The position numbers were made by a program, and so were the translations under genes. DNA of 64,000 bases from Prorocentrum cordatum. Taxonomy: Eukaryota; Sar; Dinophyceae; Prorocentrales; Prorocentraceae. Shown here piece by piece: positions 24,433 through 34,600 of this stretch. Each line of letters opens with the position of its first letter. Within the stretch, counting starts at the first letter, position 1. The notes under the pieces are model-generated. The model searched no databases and had not been told where the DNA came from. It saw nothing but the letters and a program-made list of their open reading frames with translations. The stretch covers positions 1 to 64,000 of the forward strand of contig CAUYUJ010004348.1 in the NCBI GenBank assembly GCA_963575745.1. The letters are read 5' to 3'.

Positions 24433-24684
24433 GGTGGCCCTCCCGCTCGCACACTCGATCGCTGGCGGGCGAGCGAGCCGGCGGGCGCGTCGACGACGAC
24501 GACGAGTGCGAGCGGCGGCGTTCGCAGCCGAGCGCTGCCGTCGAAGACCTTGGGCGGCCGTCGTTTCGTCGCCGTCGTCGCCGCTGCCGCCGCCGTCGTC
24601 TCCGCCCCGGCGCCGCCACCGCCTCCGCGCCGCGTCGCCTCCGCCTCCGACTGTGCAGTGCACCTCTCGGGGCGCGGAGATGGA
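24433..24684 (+). repeat. GC-rich dispersed repeat, left arm of an inverted pair
   Basis: The 252 bp from GGTGGCCCTCCCGCTCGCAC to GCGGAGATGGA match the reverse complement of 41169-41410. Shared segments include GCGCGTCGACGACGACGA, CAGCCGAGCGC and CGCGGAGATGGA. Divergence is substantial but collinear. It lies just outside the left end of the YR retroelement, and its partner lies about 2 kb outside the right end. The origin of the repeat is unknown. Confidence 0.7.
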
Positions 24685-24770
24685 ATGCTAGCGCGGCCTC
24701 CGATCGACAGGATTGGAGGCCATGACGAGAAGGGGGGCGAGGAGAAGGAGAGGGACAGCGAGGATGCAAG

Positions 24771-24905
24771 GTGAGAGTTTGAGCATGCGTAAAACGTAGG
24801 GTTTCAGGGAGTAAGTGCCTGGTGAGGGGGAAGGGTCTCTCCTGGTCTCTGTCCCTTTCCCCCTCCGCGGCCCCTTTGGGGCTCAAGTTTCTCTCTCGGG
24901 CCCTT
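24771..24905 (+). repeat. Left split direct repeat A1
   Basis: 135 bp starting GTGAGAGTTTGAGCATGCG. It matches A2 (38750-38885) with one substitution (CTGGTCT versus CTGCTCT) and one inserted base (CCCTCCG versus CCATCCG). It holds the start of the presumed transcript and a spliced-leader-like segment. The left flank ends GATGCAAG, so the boundary reads AAG|GTGAG, which by chance or design resembles a 5' splice site. Confidence 0.92.
24865..24887 (+). promoter_or_regulatory. Spliced-leader-like (DinoSL relic) sequence in repeat A1
   Basis: CCGCGGCCCCTTTGGGGCTCAAG has the same start (CCG), the same C-rich then T-rich centre and the same GGCTCAAG end as the conserved dinoflagellate spliced leader, with a few substitutions and about two extra bases. 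Genomic leader relics are known where trans-spliced dinoflagellate mRNAs were copied back into DNA. Here the sequence lies in the 5' repeat, 176 bases before the ORF1 ATG. It could mark where the element RNA begins. The match is by eye. Confidence 0.5.
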
Positions 24906-25062
24906 GAGGGGGGCGACTCGCGCGGGGGAGCGCGACCCGCCCCGCGGACCGAGGTCCGCACAGGGGCCGAGGGCCATGTGGAGGTGAGGCGGGAGGAGGT
25001 GCGCTACGCCAGCCCAGCGCACACGAGGCGCTGTCAGTCGGAAGAAGCACACCAGCTCCCAC

Positions 25063-28000
25063 ATGATGGCGTTGCTGCCCATGCTCATCGGGGCCGTGGC
25101 AGCCGTCGAGATCGGCCGCAGGTGGCGGGCGCAGCCGGCGACGCCGGCTTTGCCCCCCGCGGCCCGCACCGCGGACAGGTCGCTGCCCGCGGAGGCCGAG
25201 CTGGCCAATGGAGGGGCGTACGCGCCTCTGCTGCGGGCGCTGGAGGAGGACCAGCGGCGCCGTGGCATGGCGGCGGCGACTGAGTTGCCGCAGCGCCAGC
25301 CCCCCCCCCCAGCTGGGCCCGCACCCGCTGCCGGGAAGGGGAGAGGAGGGCCCGCGGGGCCAGCGGCAGTCCTGCCCTCGGGAGGCAAGGGACGCCAGCA
25401 GCCGTCGACGGCGTCGGCATCAGGCCAGCCACACGTGGAGGCACCGCCATCAGCCTCCGGCGACGGAGGTGAGGAGGGCTCACGGCGCCGCAGCGGCGGG
25501 GTGTGGAGCTGGTTCGCGGGTCGTCGGCGGGACCCCCCGCTGCGGCGAAGTCCTGAGAGCGCGGGCGGCTCGGAGGAGGCGGAGGAGGAGATGCGAGGCT
25601 GGTTCAGCTTCGGAGGGGTCAAGTTCGGAGTGAGCTGGCTCGGAGGTTGGATTACTGACCTGCCGCCGACGGAGATACAGTGGTCTGATCTGATGTGGGG
25701 CGGAGGTGGCCTCGTTGGAAGCGGCCTCAACACGGTGGGGTACGCGGCGTTCGGCACGGGTTGGCCCTTGCTGTGCTGGACCACCTTCGCAGGGTTGATC
25801 GTGGCGTTGGTCATCGGCTTGGGGTATGGTCTTCACTCCATCGCCTCGGCAGTTGACGTGCTGGTCTGCGCACCCCTCCGCTGCCTGGGTCGGGCGTTGG
25901 GATTTTGCTGCCCAACCGCGAAGCCGCAGGTCACGGCCGCTGAGGAAGGAGTGGCCCCAGAGCTGAGAGGACCAGCCACCGCCATTGCCGTGGAGAACGA
26001 GTTCTACGCCCAGCTTCGCGCAAAGGGGGCCGACAAGGTGCCGCATCACCTGATCATCAAGGTGGGCGACACCGCCGCGAGGCTGGAGAGGCCACCTTTG
26101 AATACTGGGATTAAGTATAAGAAGGCAGGAGTGGCGTGGCCGTACCGCGAGGTGCTTGCTACCACGTCGAGGCGACTGCGCGACCTGCTGGAGGACTCCC
26201 AGGACAAGGTGGTGCACCTGTGTAGAGACACGCCCTGCACGGACGAAGGTAACTACGCGGTGCATGCCCCGGCGTACGGGTACGTGACAGCTGAGACGGG
26301 CACCAACCTGGAGGCGCTGGTGGAGGCGGCGCCGAAGCCTTGTTGGGCAGGTCGGGCGGTGGGGGCAGCGGCTGCATCGTGTGGGCGGGGCTGTGCCGCT
26401 TTGGGGCTGAAGGGTTGTGCCAGGCTATGCGGGTCCCTCAAGCGTTGCGGCCAGAGGGGTTGCCAGCGCGGCCGGCGAAGCAGAGCAGACATCCCCGCCG
26501 CCCTGTTGAAAGACCCGAACTCGGAGACGGAGTCGGAGCCGGAGCACCAGCGCTGCATGGCCAACGAGGTGCTGTACCAGGAGGGTGACACGATATTCCA
26601 GCTTTGCAAGGAGAAGTGTCGAGACCGAGCCCGAGGTGCCCCAGTCCGCCTGGTCAAGGAGGATGGCGAGAAGTCGAATGTCAAGGGGGCGGAGAAGGTG
26701 GTCAACTTGTGCTGGCAGCACACGAACGCCTACGAGCGCGAGAGAGGCGTGAAGAAGTGTGCGCACCTGGGCTGCCACGCGTTGGGTCGGGATCTGAACC
26801 GTGGGGTGCTGACGTGTTTGGAGCACGACTTGGCGAATGAGGAGGCCCCACGACTTGTCGCCGTTGCTGAGGGACCGGCGCCTGTGGTGGCCGGAATGGC
26901 ATCCGAGCAGCCCACGCGGTACAGGTCGAGGTCCCCTACGCCGACGGCTGGGAGACCACTCCTACCCCTGGTGTCGGCCAGTGGGGCATGGCTAACGGCC
27001 CTGGTGCGAGGCCCACGGGGTACGGAGATGGCGAAGAAGTACTATTGCTACGGGTGCCAGCTGGCGGTTGAGGAGGAGGGCTGGACTACGTATCGTATCC
27101 CAGGGCTCGAAGCCCAGGCGACAGTCCCATCCAACCTGGGGCCGGTGATCGACGACCGGGTGCGTGCCGAGGCTGCCACAGCTGGAGCGCCCGCCATCAT
27201 CGTGCGGACGGCGAACCAGATACCCGACGGAATGGATGAGTACGGCCAGACAGCTAGCCCGGTGGCTCAGGCGCTGGCGCGGGGCGCGACGGGGAGGGAG
27301 GACCATCCCCTGTGCATTCTGACGCGGGGGATCGAGGAGGCAGGAGTGCGAGACGAAGGACACGCTCGGAGGCACCCGCCCTCGACTTCCCCGACATACC
27401 CAACGAAGCCACTGTGGGTGGACACGATAACTCGAGGAGAGCTGGGGGGCCTACTGAATGGGGCGGCCCGGGAGCGCTGGCGTCGACGAGGGGAGACGGC
27501 CTTGGCGCTGGAGTTCCTGAAGGCAAGGGCCAGCGGAGAGGATCACCCGCTGGACGTGGCCGAGAGATTTCAGCACTCCGAGGGTTTCGATGACCTGGGA
27601 GAGGCTTGCGACGCGATCGTCGAGTCGCTCGAAGCCTTGGAGAGGGACCGCGGCTCCTTCATGACGGACGACGAGGTAGAGAACCTGCGGCAGCTAGCGG
27701 AGGTGCTGAGAGAGAGGCGCGGCCTGAGCCAGGCACATGAGGAGGAGGTGGCGGGAGGAGCATGGCGGGAGGGGCTGGCACGGCCGGTCCCTGGCCCTGC
27801 GCGGCCGCCCACGCCTCCCATGGCCCGCCCTTCGGCGGTGGAGATGCCACCTGGATTGGGAAGGATGCCCGAGCCAGGACGGCCAGCCAGGGAGGAGAAG
27901 GGGTCAGCTCGAGGTTGGGAGCCCAAGCGGCGGGCAACCGACTTGGGCGGTCAAGGAGTCGACTTGCGGGGCAGCACAGTGCGGGCCGAGCTGGGCCGAG

Positions 28001-31000
28001 GCCCACCGACGGGTCGACCAGGACATGACCCCACACCACCCCCCATGGACTTGTTCGAACATCGGGCTGGCCCGACCTTTGGGGTCCCGGCGAGGAGAGC
28101 TCGAGTGAGTTTCGACGAGGAAGAGTATGGCCCGTCGGAGAAGTTTCGGAGGTCAGCTGGAGCACTCGGCGACCCCGAGGACAAGGGCAGCGACGGAATG
28201 GTTAAGGTCATGGCGGACATCGCGTACAACCTCGACCTAACGAACAAGCGGGCGGAGGACGCAGCGGCGGGGAAGATGGGCACCCTCCAGTCGATCACGA
28301 AGGACCACGAGCTGCTTGTCCTGGCGGCGCGTGGATGCGGACGGTTCCGGGTGGCCATTTGCCCAGACGACTTGGGCCGGGCGCTCGTCAAGGCACTCCT
28401 GCGCATGGCGGAGCATTCCTCGGCGTTGTTCAAGCACCACCGGTGGCCCACCCTGATCAACTACCGGATCGCCTTTGGCATCGCGTCGGGGTCATGGGGA
28501 GGCAAGTCGGTCGAGACGCTGGCCGCTCACGCGCTCAGTGTGGCCGACTGGGTGACTTGCCCAGAGGAGTTGTTCGATGACTACGTACCCACGACAGAGT
28601 ACAAGATCGAGCCGCGACCGAAGCAGCCTGTGGATATGTTGAAGTGGGCACGGCAGGCTCGCAACGGCATATGGGCGGTATGTTTGGCGTATGGAGCTGA
28701 GCACTGGGACGAGAGGAGCGAGGCTTTGGACTACCTCATCCGGCAACACGAGGCGAAGCCGCGGAAGTATACCGCCCGTTTCATTCAGGATGCCTGGGAA
28801 GAGCTGAACGGGCGGTGGTGGGAGGAGCTTCGGTGGAAGGTGAAGGAGGTGCAGCGCTACTGCAACAAGGAGCTCATGAGGAAGGAGGACTTTATCTTCG
28901 CTGCTCGGACGCCGACGCCAGAAGGACCACCGCTGCTGACACTGCCTACGACGTCCGAGGTGGAGGACCCGGACGGGTACTTCCAGACGGTTATCTTCGA
29001 GCGCCTGGTCAAGACCGCGGACAACGCCTACTGGGAGAACGCTCACCGTGCCCAGCTGCGTCCACTCGTAGCCGGAGGAGTGGAGGAGGTCGAGGAGCGC
29101 CGCCCAGCAGGAGGTCTGCCCCAGCTCCCTTCAGGGGGCGGGGGCGGAGAGAAGGTTGGCGGTCTGACAGGAGGCGGAGGAGGAGGAGCAGGAGGAGGTG
29201 CCCTGAAGGCTGGAGCGAGCAAGGTCAAACTCCCGCCAGAAGTCCTCTCGGCTCTGACGGGGCCCGAGGTTGCGGAATCGGTCAAACGCGGACCGAACGA
29301 CTCCAAGGGAAAGCCCAAATGTTGGGATGCAGCTTGCCACGATGGGTGCTCTAAGACGGCCACCACGTGTCAGCGGTCCCATGCCGAAGGTATCAAGAGT
29401 GCTGACAGGGCGCACTGGACTGTGAAGGCGCAGTACATCAAGCGGGGAGGTCTAAAGACGGGACCGAAGATAAAGATCGAGGATCGGCTCGTCAAGATCA
29501 AGCAGCTCCGAGCGGATGCCCAGAAGGAGCAGGCCGCGAAGGTGCAGGAAGGCAAGGATCAGGCAGCGCAACGAGGTGGTCGGCGGGGAGGAGCAACGGA
29601 AGCTGGCCGATCCGCGGTGGCGGAGGAAGCCGCCAAGCCGCCCGGGGAGTACGCGGACATGGAGTACACTACTCAGGAGCGCGAGCTCCAGGAGTTGGTG
29701 CAGGGCCCTGATGAGAGCTGGATGCGGGACCACGGAGGCCAAGCCGCGGTTGTTTACCCACTCGAACTGCCGGAAGACGTGCCAGAGGTGGCGAAGGTTC
29801 ATATGGCGATGGCGGACCAGGTCAGCAGCTCGCCGGAAGCAAAGTTGGTGGCTGACGCGCCGAACCGTCTCCGTTCATATTGTCATGGCCGCTTGCTGGA
29901 TGGGTACCTCGGGGGGCAGATCACCACGATCGAGGAGATCCTGCAGGATGCTGTGGAGCTGGGAGATGAGGAGTTGGCGGGCCAGGCCCGGCCGTACTTG
30001 GCGTCACGGGTGGAACGAGTTGGGGGGGAACTTGCGGGTCCAGAGGTGCATGTGGGCAAAGTGGCGTGGGGGCCAGCGGAGGAACCAGGACGTGGCCGAG
30101 TTCATATCAAGGGGCGCATCTGGGACATCCTGGACTACAGAGACCAGCAAGCCGTCACCGAGGAGCTGGCGGAGTACCTACCTGAGTGCCAGGCTGGGGA
30201 GGCTGAGGAGAGACAGTGCGTCTTCATCAACACGGCCGCGGCACACCTGCACTCCAAGGGTGAGGGCGACCCGTCCGTGGCAGAGGTGATGGAACTGGCG
30301 CAGCAGTGGCGCGTCGCCATGTGGGAGGAGGCTAAGCAGGCTGAGACGTTCATGGGGCCGCCCGACGCTTACATTCCCATCACCGAGTCGGACGTGAGGA
30401 TGTTCTGCCACGACACGCTCCACCTGAGTCATGACAAGGACTACCGGACCCTGGCAGCCTTCCCGCCGACCGCGCTGCGGGAGACGGCCATCCACGTGGT
30501 CCGCGTCGACCCCTGGGGTCGAGCTCGGCTCGAAGTCATCGTAGGGGTGAAGTACGACCCGAAGGGCAGCGGGCGGGACGTGTGGATGTTACTCTACAAG
30601 GGTCATTTGCAGCTACTGGTGCCTCCACAGGTGGATGCCGACACACTTCGGGGGGACTTCACGGGCGGGCACCCGCCACATGAGGTACTGGCTGCGGGTT
30701 GGGACGTCTACCTGGATGACGCGATGCATGAGGATGCGAAGGTACCAGGAGACGTGGCGAAGAGGTGCCCGCGGTGCCGGGCGGCAAGGGAGGCTGGGCG
30801 TGAGCGGAAAGCCGGGGAGCAAGACATCGTTGGGGAGGACCCGAGGTGGAGGGTCCTCGGCAACTGGAGCAACCCGGCCTGGAAGCGGTACGAGCGCCAC
30901 GGGCAGGCAACAGGAGGAAGGCGGCCCTGCTGGAAGGGGCGCACCCTGACGGCGAAGGAGGTCTGGGCAGGCACCCAAGGGTGGTCGGACTCGCTTCGGA

Positions 31001-31692
31001 AGGCCGGGGTCGAAGTCGGTCCAGCGGTCGAGCTGTACTCAGACCCGGAACGTGGCAAGGGCTTGCAGGAGGAGCACGACACCAGGCGCAAGGAGGTGCA
31101 GGAGGCGCTACTGGAGGAGGCCAGACAGTGTGTGTACTTGCTCTGGTGGCTCGGGTTCGAGTGCCGTACCTTCTGCCCGTGGATGCTGCGCAATGGTGGC
31201 ACACGCACCTTCGACGTTCCTGCTGGGCGACCTGACGGGCCATCGTGGGAGATCGAGGGGACGGCCATGGCCAACTTTGCTGGACGTTTGTTCGAGACCA
31301 TAGCCGACGCCGGTGCGCTGCCGACAGCGGAGCACCCCGCACCAGATGGTCGGTATCCCAAGGCGTACGACTTGGACAGGTGGCGCCAGATCCTTCGCCG
31401 GAAGGATGTCCTGGCGGTGCCAGTGGACCAGTGCGAGTACGGCCTGGGGCCTCAGGACGGCGTGAGAGGAGATGAACGGTATAGAAAGCGATCGTGGTTG
31501 GTCACGTGCGTGCGACATCTGCAGGAAGTGGCCCGCCGGTGCACACACCAGCATAAGCATGTCGAGCTGAAGGGCGTCGACACTGTCACGAAGCACAAGC
31601 GGACGTCAGACGCGGGCCACTACCCTGAGAAGCTGCTGAGTGCCATCACCCGGGCTATGATTAACGAGGCCCTGGAGCTGGGCGCCCGCTGA
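25063..31692 (+). CDS. ORF1: 2209-residue Gag-like polyprotein with CCCH finger, OTU-like and methyltransferase-like domains
   Basis: The chosen start is the first ATG (25063; a second follows at 25066). The N-terminus is hydrophobic (MMALLPMLIGAVAAVEIG), and a strong hydrophobic segment lies at about residues 231-256, followed by Cys-rich stretches at about 426-472 and 498-585. A Gag-like helical region spans about residues 1045-1340. A CCCH-type finger (C-x8-C-x6-C-x3-H) covers residues 1420-1440. Residues about 1705-1855 resemble an OTU cysteine protease: Cys1719 in ERQCVFINTAAAHL and His1848 in YKGHLQLLVPP. A CPRCRA knuckle follows. The last 240 residues resemble a decayed DNA-methylase fold: WAGTQGWSDSLRKAG as the cofactor loop, then DQCEYG, KRSWLVT and GHYPEKL. 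The Gag role is inferred from order and the finger; the OTU and methylase calls are motif-level. It ends at TGA 31690, overlapping the ORF2 frame. Confidence 0.8.
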   Translation: MMALLPMLIGAVAAVEIGRRWRAQPATPALPPAARTADRSLPAEAELANGGAYAPLLRALEEDQRRRGMAAATELPQRQPPPPAGPAPAAGKGRGGPAGPAAVLPSGGKGRQQPSTASASGQPHVEAPPSASGDGGEEGSRRRSGGVWSWFAGRRRDPPLRRSPESAGGSEEAEEEMRGWFSFGGVKFGVSWLGGWITDLPPTEIQWSDLMWGGGGLVGSGLNTVGYAAFGTGWPLLCWTTFAGLIVALVIGLGYGLHSIASAVDVLVCAPLRCLGRALGFCCPTAKPQVTAAEEGVAPELRGPATAIAVENEFYAQLRAKGADKVPHHLIIKVGDTAARLERPPLNTGIKYKKAGVAWPYREVLATTSRRLRDLLEDSQDKVVHLCRDTPCTDEGNYAVHAPAYGYVTAETGTNLEALVEAAPKPCWAGRAVGAAAASCGRGCAALGLKGCARLCGSLKRCGQRGCQRGRRSRADIPAALLKDPNSETESEPEHQRCMANEVLYQEGDTIFQLCKEKCRDRARGAPVRLVKEDGEKSNVKGAEKVVNLCWQHTNAYERERGVKKCAHLGCHALGRDLNRGVLTCLEHDLANEEAPRLVAVAEGPAPVVAGMASEQPTRYRSRSPTPTAGRPLLPLVSASGAWLTALVRGPRGTEMAKKYYCYGCQLAVEEEGWTTYRIPGLEAQATVPSNLGPVIDDRVRAEAATAGAPAIIVRTANQIPDGMDEYGQTASPVAQALARGATGREDHPLCILTRGIEEAGVRDEGHARRHPPSTSPTYPTKPLWVDTITRGELGGLLNGAARERWRRRGETALALEFLKARASGEDHPLDVAERFQHSEGFDDLGEACDAIVESLEALERDRGSFMTDDEVENLRQLAEVLRERRGLSQAHEEEVAGGAWREGLARPVPGPARPPTPPMARPSAVEMPPGLGRMPEPGRPAREEKGSARGWEPKRRATDLGGQGVDLRGSTVRAELGRGPPTGRPGHDPTPPPMDLFEHRAGPTFGVPARRARVSFDEEEYGPSEKFRRSAGALGDPEDKGSDGMVKVMADIAYNLDLTNKRAEDAAAGKMGTLQSITKDHELLVLAARGCGRFRVAICPDDLGRALVKALLRMAEHSSALFKHHRWPTLINYRIAFGIASGSWGGKSVETLAAHALSVADWVTCPEELFDDYVPTTEYKIEPRPKQPVDMLKWARQARNGIWAVCLAYGAEHWDERSEALDYLIRQHEAKPRKYTARFIQDAWEELNGRWWEELRWKVKEVQRYCNKELMRKEDFIFAARTPTPEGPPLLTLPTTSEVEDPDGYFQTVIFERLVKTADNAYWENAHRAQLRPLVAGGVEEVEERRPAGGLPQLPSGGGGGEKVGGLTGGGGGGAGGGALKAGASKVKLPPEVLSALTGPEVAESVKRGPNDSKGKPKCWDAACHDGCSKTATTCQRSHAEGIKSADRAHWTVKAQYIKRGGLKTGPKIKIEDRLVKIKQLRADAQKEQAAKVQEGKDQAAQRGGRRGGATEAGRSAVAEEAAKPPGEYADMEYTTQERELQELVQGPDESWMRDHGGQAAVVYPLELPEDVPEVAKVHMAMADQVSSSPEAKLVADAPNRLRSYCHGRLLDGYLGGQITTIEEILQDAVELGDEELAGQARPYLASRVERVGGELAGPEVHVGKVAWGPAEEPGRGRVHIKGRIWDILDYRDQQAVTEELAEYLPECQAGEAEERQCVFINTAAAHLHSKGEGDPSVAEVMELAQQWRVAMWEEAKQAETFMGPPDAYIPITESDVRMFCHDTLHLSHDKDYRTLAAFPPTALRETAIHVVRVDPWGRARLEVIVGVKYDPKGSGRDVWMLLYKGHLQLLVPPQVDADTLRGDFTGGHPPHEVLAAGWDVYLDDAMHEDAKVPGDVAKRCPRCRAAREAGRERKAGEQDIVGEDPRWRVLGNWSNPAWKRYERHGQATGGRRPCWKGRTLTAKEVWAGTQGWSDSLRKAGVEVGPAVELYSDPERGKGLQEEHDTRRKEVQEALLEEARQCVYLLWWLGFECRTFCPWMLRNGGTRTFDVPAGRPDGPSWEIEGTAMANFAGRLFETIADAGALPTAEHPAPDGRYPKAYDLDRWRQILRRKDVLAVPVDQCEYGLGPQDGVRGDERYRKRSWLVTCVRHLQEVARRCTHQHKHVELKGVDTVTKHKRTSDAGHYPEKLLSAITRAMINEALELGAR

Positions 31693-34600
31693 CCCAGAAG
31701 CGCGGAGGCAGGGGGGGGGGGGGAGCCCCCCCACCGTCAACAAATTTTTCGGCGACGTTGGAGGGGCACATTTCCGAGGGCGATGAGGCCCAAGAGGAGG
31801 GCGCCAACCCACAGCTGGACGACCTACGCGATCGAGTCGGAGGAGCGGTCCCAGACACCGATCGGCGCGCTTTGAATTTCTGGACGGCGGCTCGTTCAGA
31901 GCCCGGGTACAGTGACGAGGCGTTCGGGCGCATGATTTCACGAGGTGCGGAGCTCCTGGACGCTCACGGGGGATGGCAGGAGGCGTCCACAGCCCTTCGA
32001 GCTGCCTGGAAGTCGGACCAGGGGACCCACCTCAAGTGCGTGCACGACAGCTACCTCGAGGGGAAGGTGGAGCCGGAGCTCCTGGAGTACCTGAGGCGGG
32101 TCGCGACGAATGGGGTAGAGGTCAGGCACGAGGGTGAGATCACGAGGGTCAGGGCCAAGCCTCACCAGTCAGCGGCGCAGCACCAGGAGGAGGCCAGGCG
32201 GAAGATCTGGGACGACATCGTGAAGGGGCGTGCTTGGGCCGCCCCGTCCAGCCCCCCGGGGTTGGAGGGGATCATGGAGTCACCCCAGGGCAGGGTCCCG
32301 AAGATGCGGCCCGACCGCACGATCGCAGACGAGGGCCGCTTCATCAACGACATGAGGGACGCCAATGCGGGATGTGACAAGCTGAACCACCCCCCGGCGA
32401 AGTTGCCCACCCACCGCGAGATCGCGAGGACCATACTCTGGTGGAGATGCCGGTGTCCGAAGGTACGGGTCTACTTGGCGAAGCGGGACTTCCAGGCGGC
32501 CTTCAAACTTTTGTGGGTCGAATTGCCTGGCCTCCGCATCATGGCGGTGAGCCTCCAGGGGTTGGCAGGAGCCGAGCCGACGACGGTGCTCTACCTCACG
32601 ATGGTGTTTGGTTGGACTGGTGCACCGGGCGAATGGGCAGTGTGGGGACGCGGCGTGCAGGATGCCCACCAAGCCCATCGTCCACCAGCGGAGGAGCTCC
32701 ACGACGAAGTCGCGTACTCGTCCGAGGTCCTGGTCGACGACGGAGTCTTGGTGGAGCCGGCCCTGGGCGCGAGGCCTTGGCTTTCTGCCTGGACCTTCGA
32801 CGCTATGTCGAAGCTACTCCTGGGAGATAGCTCAATCAACCTGGAGAAGCTAGCGGAGGAGGGCGAGTTCAGTACCGAGAAGCTCATCTGGGGCTTGCTC
32901 TTCCAGCTGGAGGACTCCGAGGGCCGGGTGGTAGACCGCGCGACGCTCCCAGAACCCAAGATCCAGAAGATGAGCTACCTCCTTCAGGAGGCGGAGCTCG
33001 AGCCGGGTCAGCGGGTGGTGCAGCTGAAGACGGTGCAGCGGCTCCGCGGGTTGGGGACGCACTTCGCGGCGGTCAACCAGGCGCTGGGCACGGAGCTGGG
33101 GGCGCTGGACGCGCTGATGTGCCAGCCCCATGGGCCCACCGCACGGGCCACGCCGAAGGGAGGTGAGGAGGAGCAGGAGGTCGCTTGGCAGGAGTTCTGG
33201 GATAGCTGCGACATGCTGCGGGTGATGGTCGCGCGGCCGGAGACGTGGGGCGCCACTTTCCTCTCCTCGTTCGCGGGCATGCTCGAGCCGCGGGAGCGGT
33301 TGGCCATCCCCGGCACCATGGAGCAAGTGGTATGGGTCGGCGGCGACTCGACCTTGGAGGTGGCGGGGCAGATCGATTGGGCGGCCAAGGTCTACGCGAG
33401 ACAGGAGTTGGCGGGCTACATGGAGGCGTTGAAGATGGCCGCTGGGTTACCCGAGGAATGGGTGATCATAGCGCTCGGGGAGCTGTTCTGCATAGTAGGT
33501 TTCGCAGTCGCCCGCGGGCAGGCCTGGAAAGAGCGGCTGATCATCTACGTGGGGGACAACCAGACGGTCCAGAGGTGGGTGGAGACGCGCCGGCCGAAGA
33601 ATCGGATGGCGAGGCACCTGGTGAGACTGCTCAACTACGTAGAGGCCAAGTACCACTGCCGCGTCCTCGCTGCACCGTACATCAGGACGTACAGCAACGA
33701 GATGGCGGACATGATCACCAGGGCCGACGTGGCTGAGGTCAAGCGTCGTATGGCTGAGGAGGGTTTCGAGCCGATCGACCTGGCGGGCACGTGGGCGGAG
33801 GTACTGTCACAAGGTTACGAGAGGCGCGTCCACGCCGTCGCCCTCGTGGACCCCGAGGACTGGCAGGTGGCCATGCAGCTCATGGCCCGCCGGTCGCCAG
33901 GGGAGGTCCCACGCCCGCTCCTCCAGACCGCCTGGCGGGTGGTGGAGGTGAGAAGCACGCTGGCCCCGTGCGCCAGGGCCGCCGGCGTGCTGGGAGCATG
34001 TGGCGAGGCGGAGCTGTTGAAGGGCTGGCCCGACTTCCAGGCAGGCGGGGCGGGGAGAGAAGGCGACCTGACGTTGGTGGTGACCTCCCTAGGCCCGTCG
34101 CGGGTGGGCCCGCACCTACAGGACCTCGCCCAGGAGCTGCACCGTATGGCCGCCCAGTGGGCCTTGGTGGATGTACCTCCTGGCCCCACCGTGGCGGATG
34201 TGCTGAAGTTCTTTCGGAACGTTGGGTGGAGTGCTGCCGAAGACGGGCGCGTGTGCAGCGAGTACGGCGACCCGGTGGCCCAGCGGAAGGCGTGGGTATT
34301 GGCGTCGAAGGGCGGAGCGCCAGTGCCGGTGGGCTGGTTGGGGAGCCACGAGGCCAAGCCCCCGCCACATTTGCCAATGGCAGGAGGAATGATGAACGCT
34401 CGCCGAGTCGAGGAGGAGGAGTGGCTGGCGCCCGAGGATGGGCGGCTGGTGGTGGACCCGCGGGCGGCGAGGTCGCCCCCTCATCTCCCGCGGATCATTG
34501 GCCATTGGCATCCGCGGGGGCAGGTCGGCAGGCGCCCCGTGCACGGCAGCTCCGGCCCCTCACCGACCCCACGGGTGGACGAGAGCGGGGTGCTGGAGCC

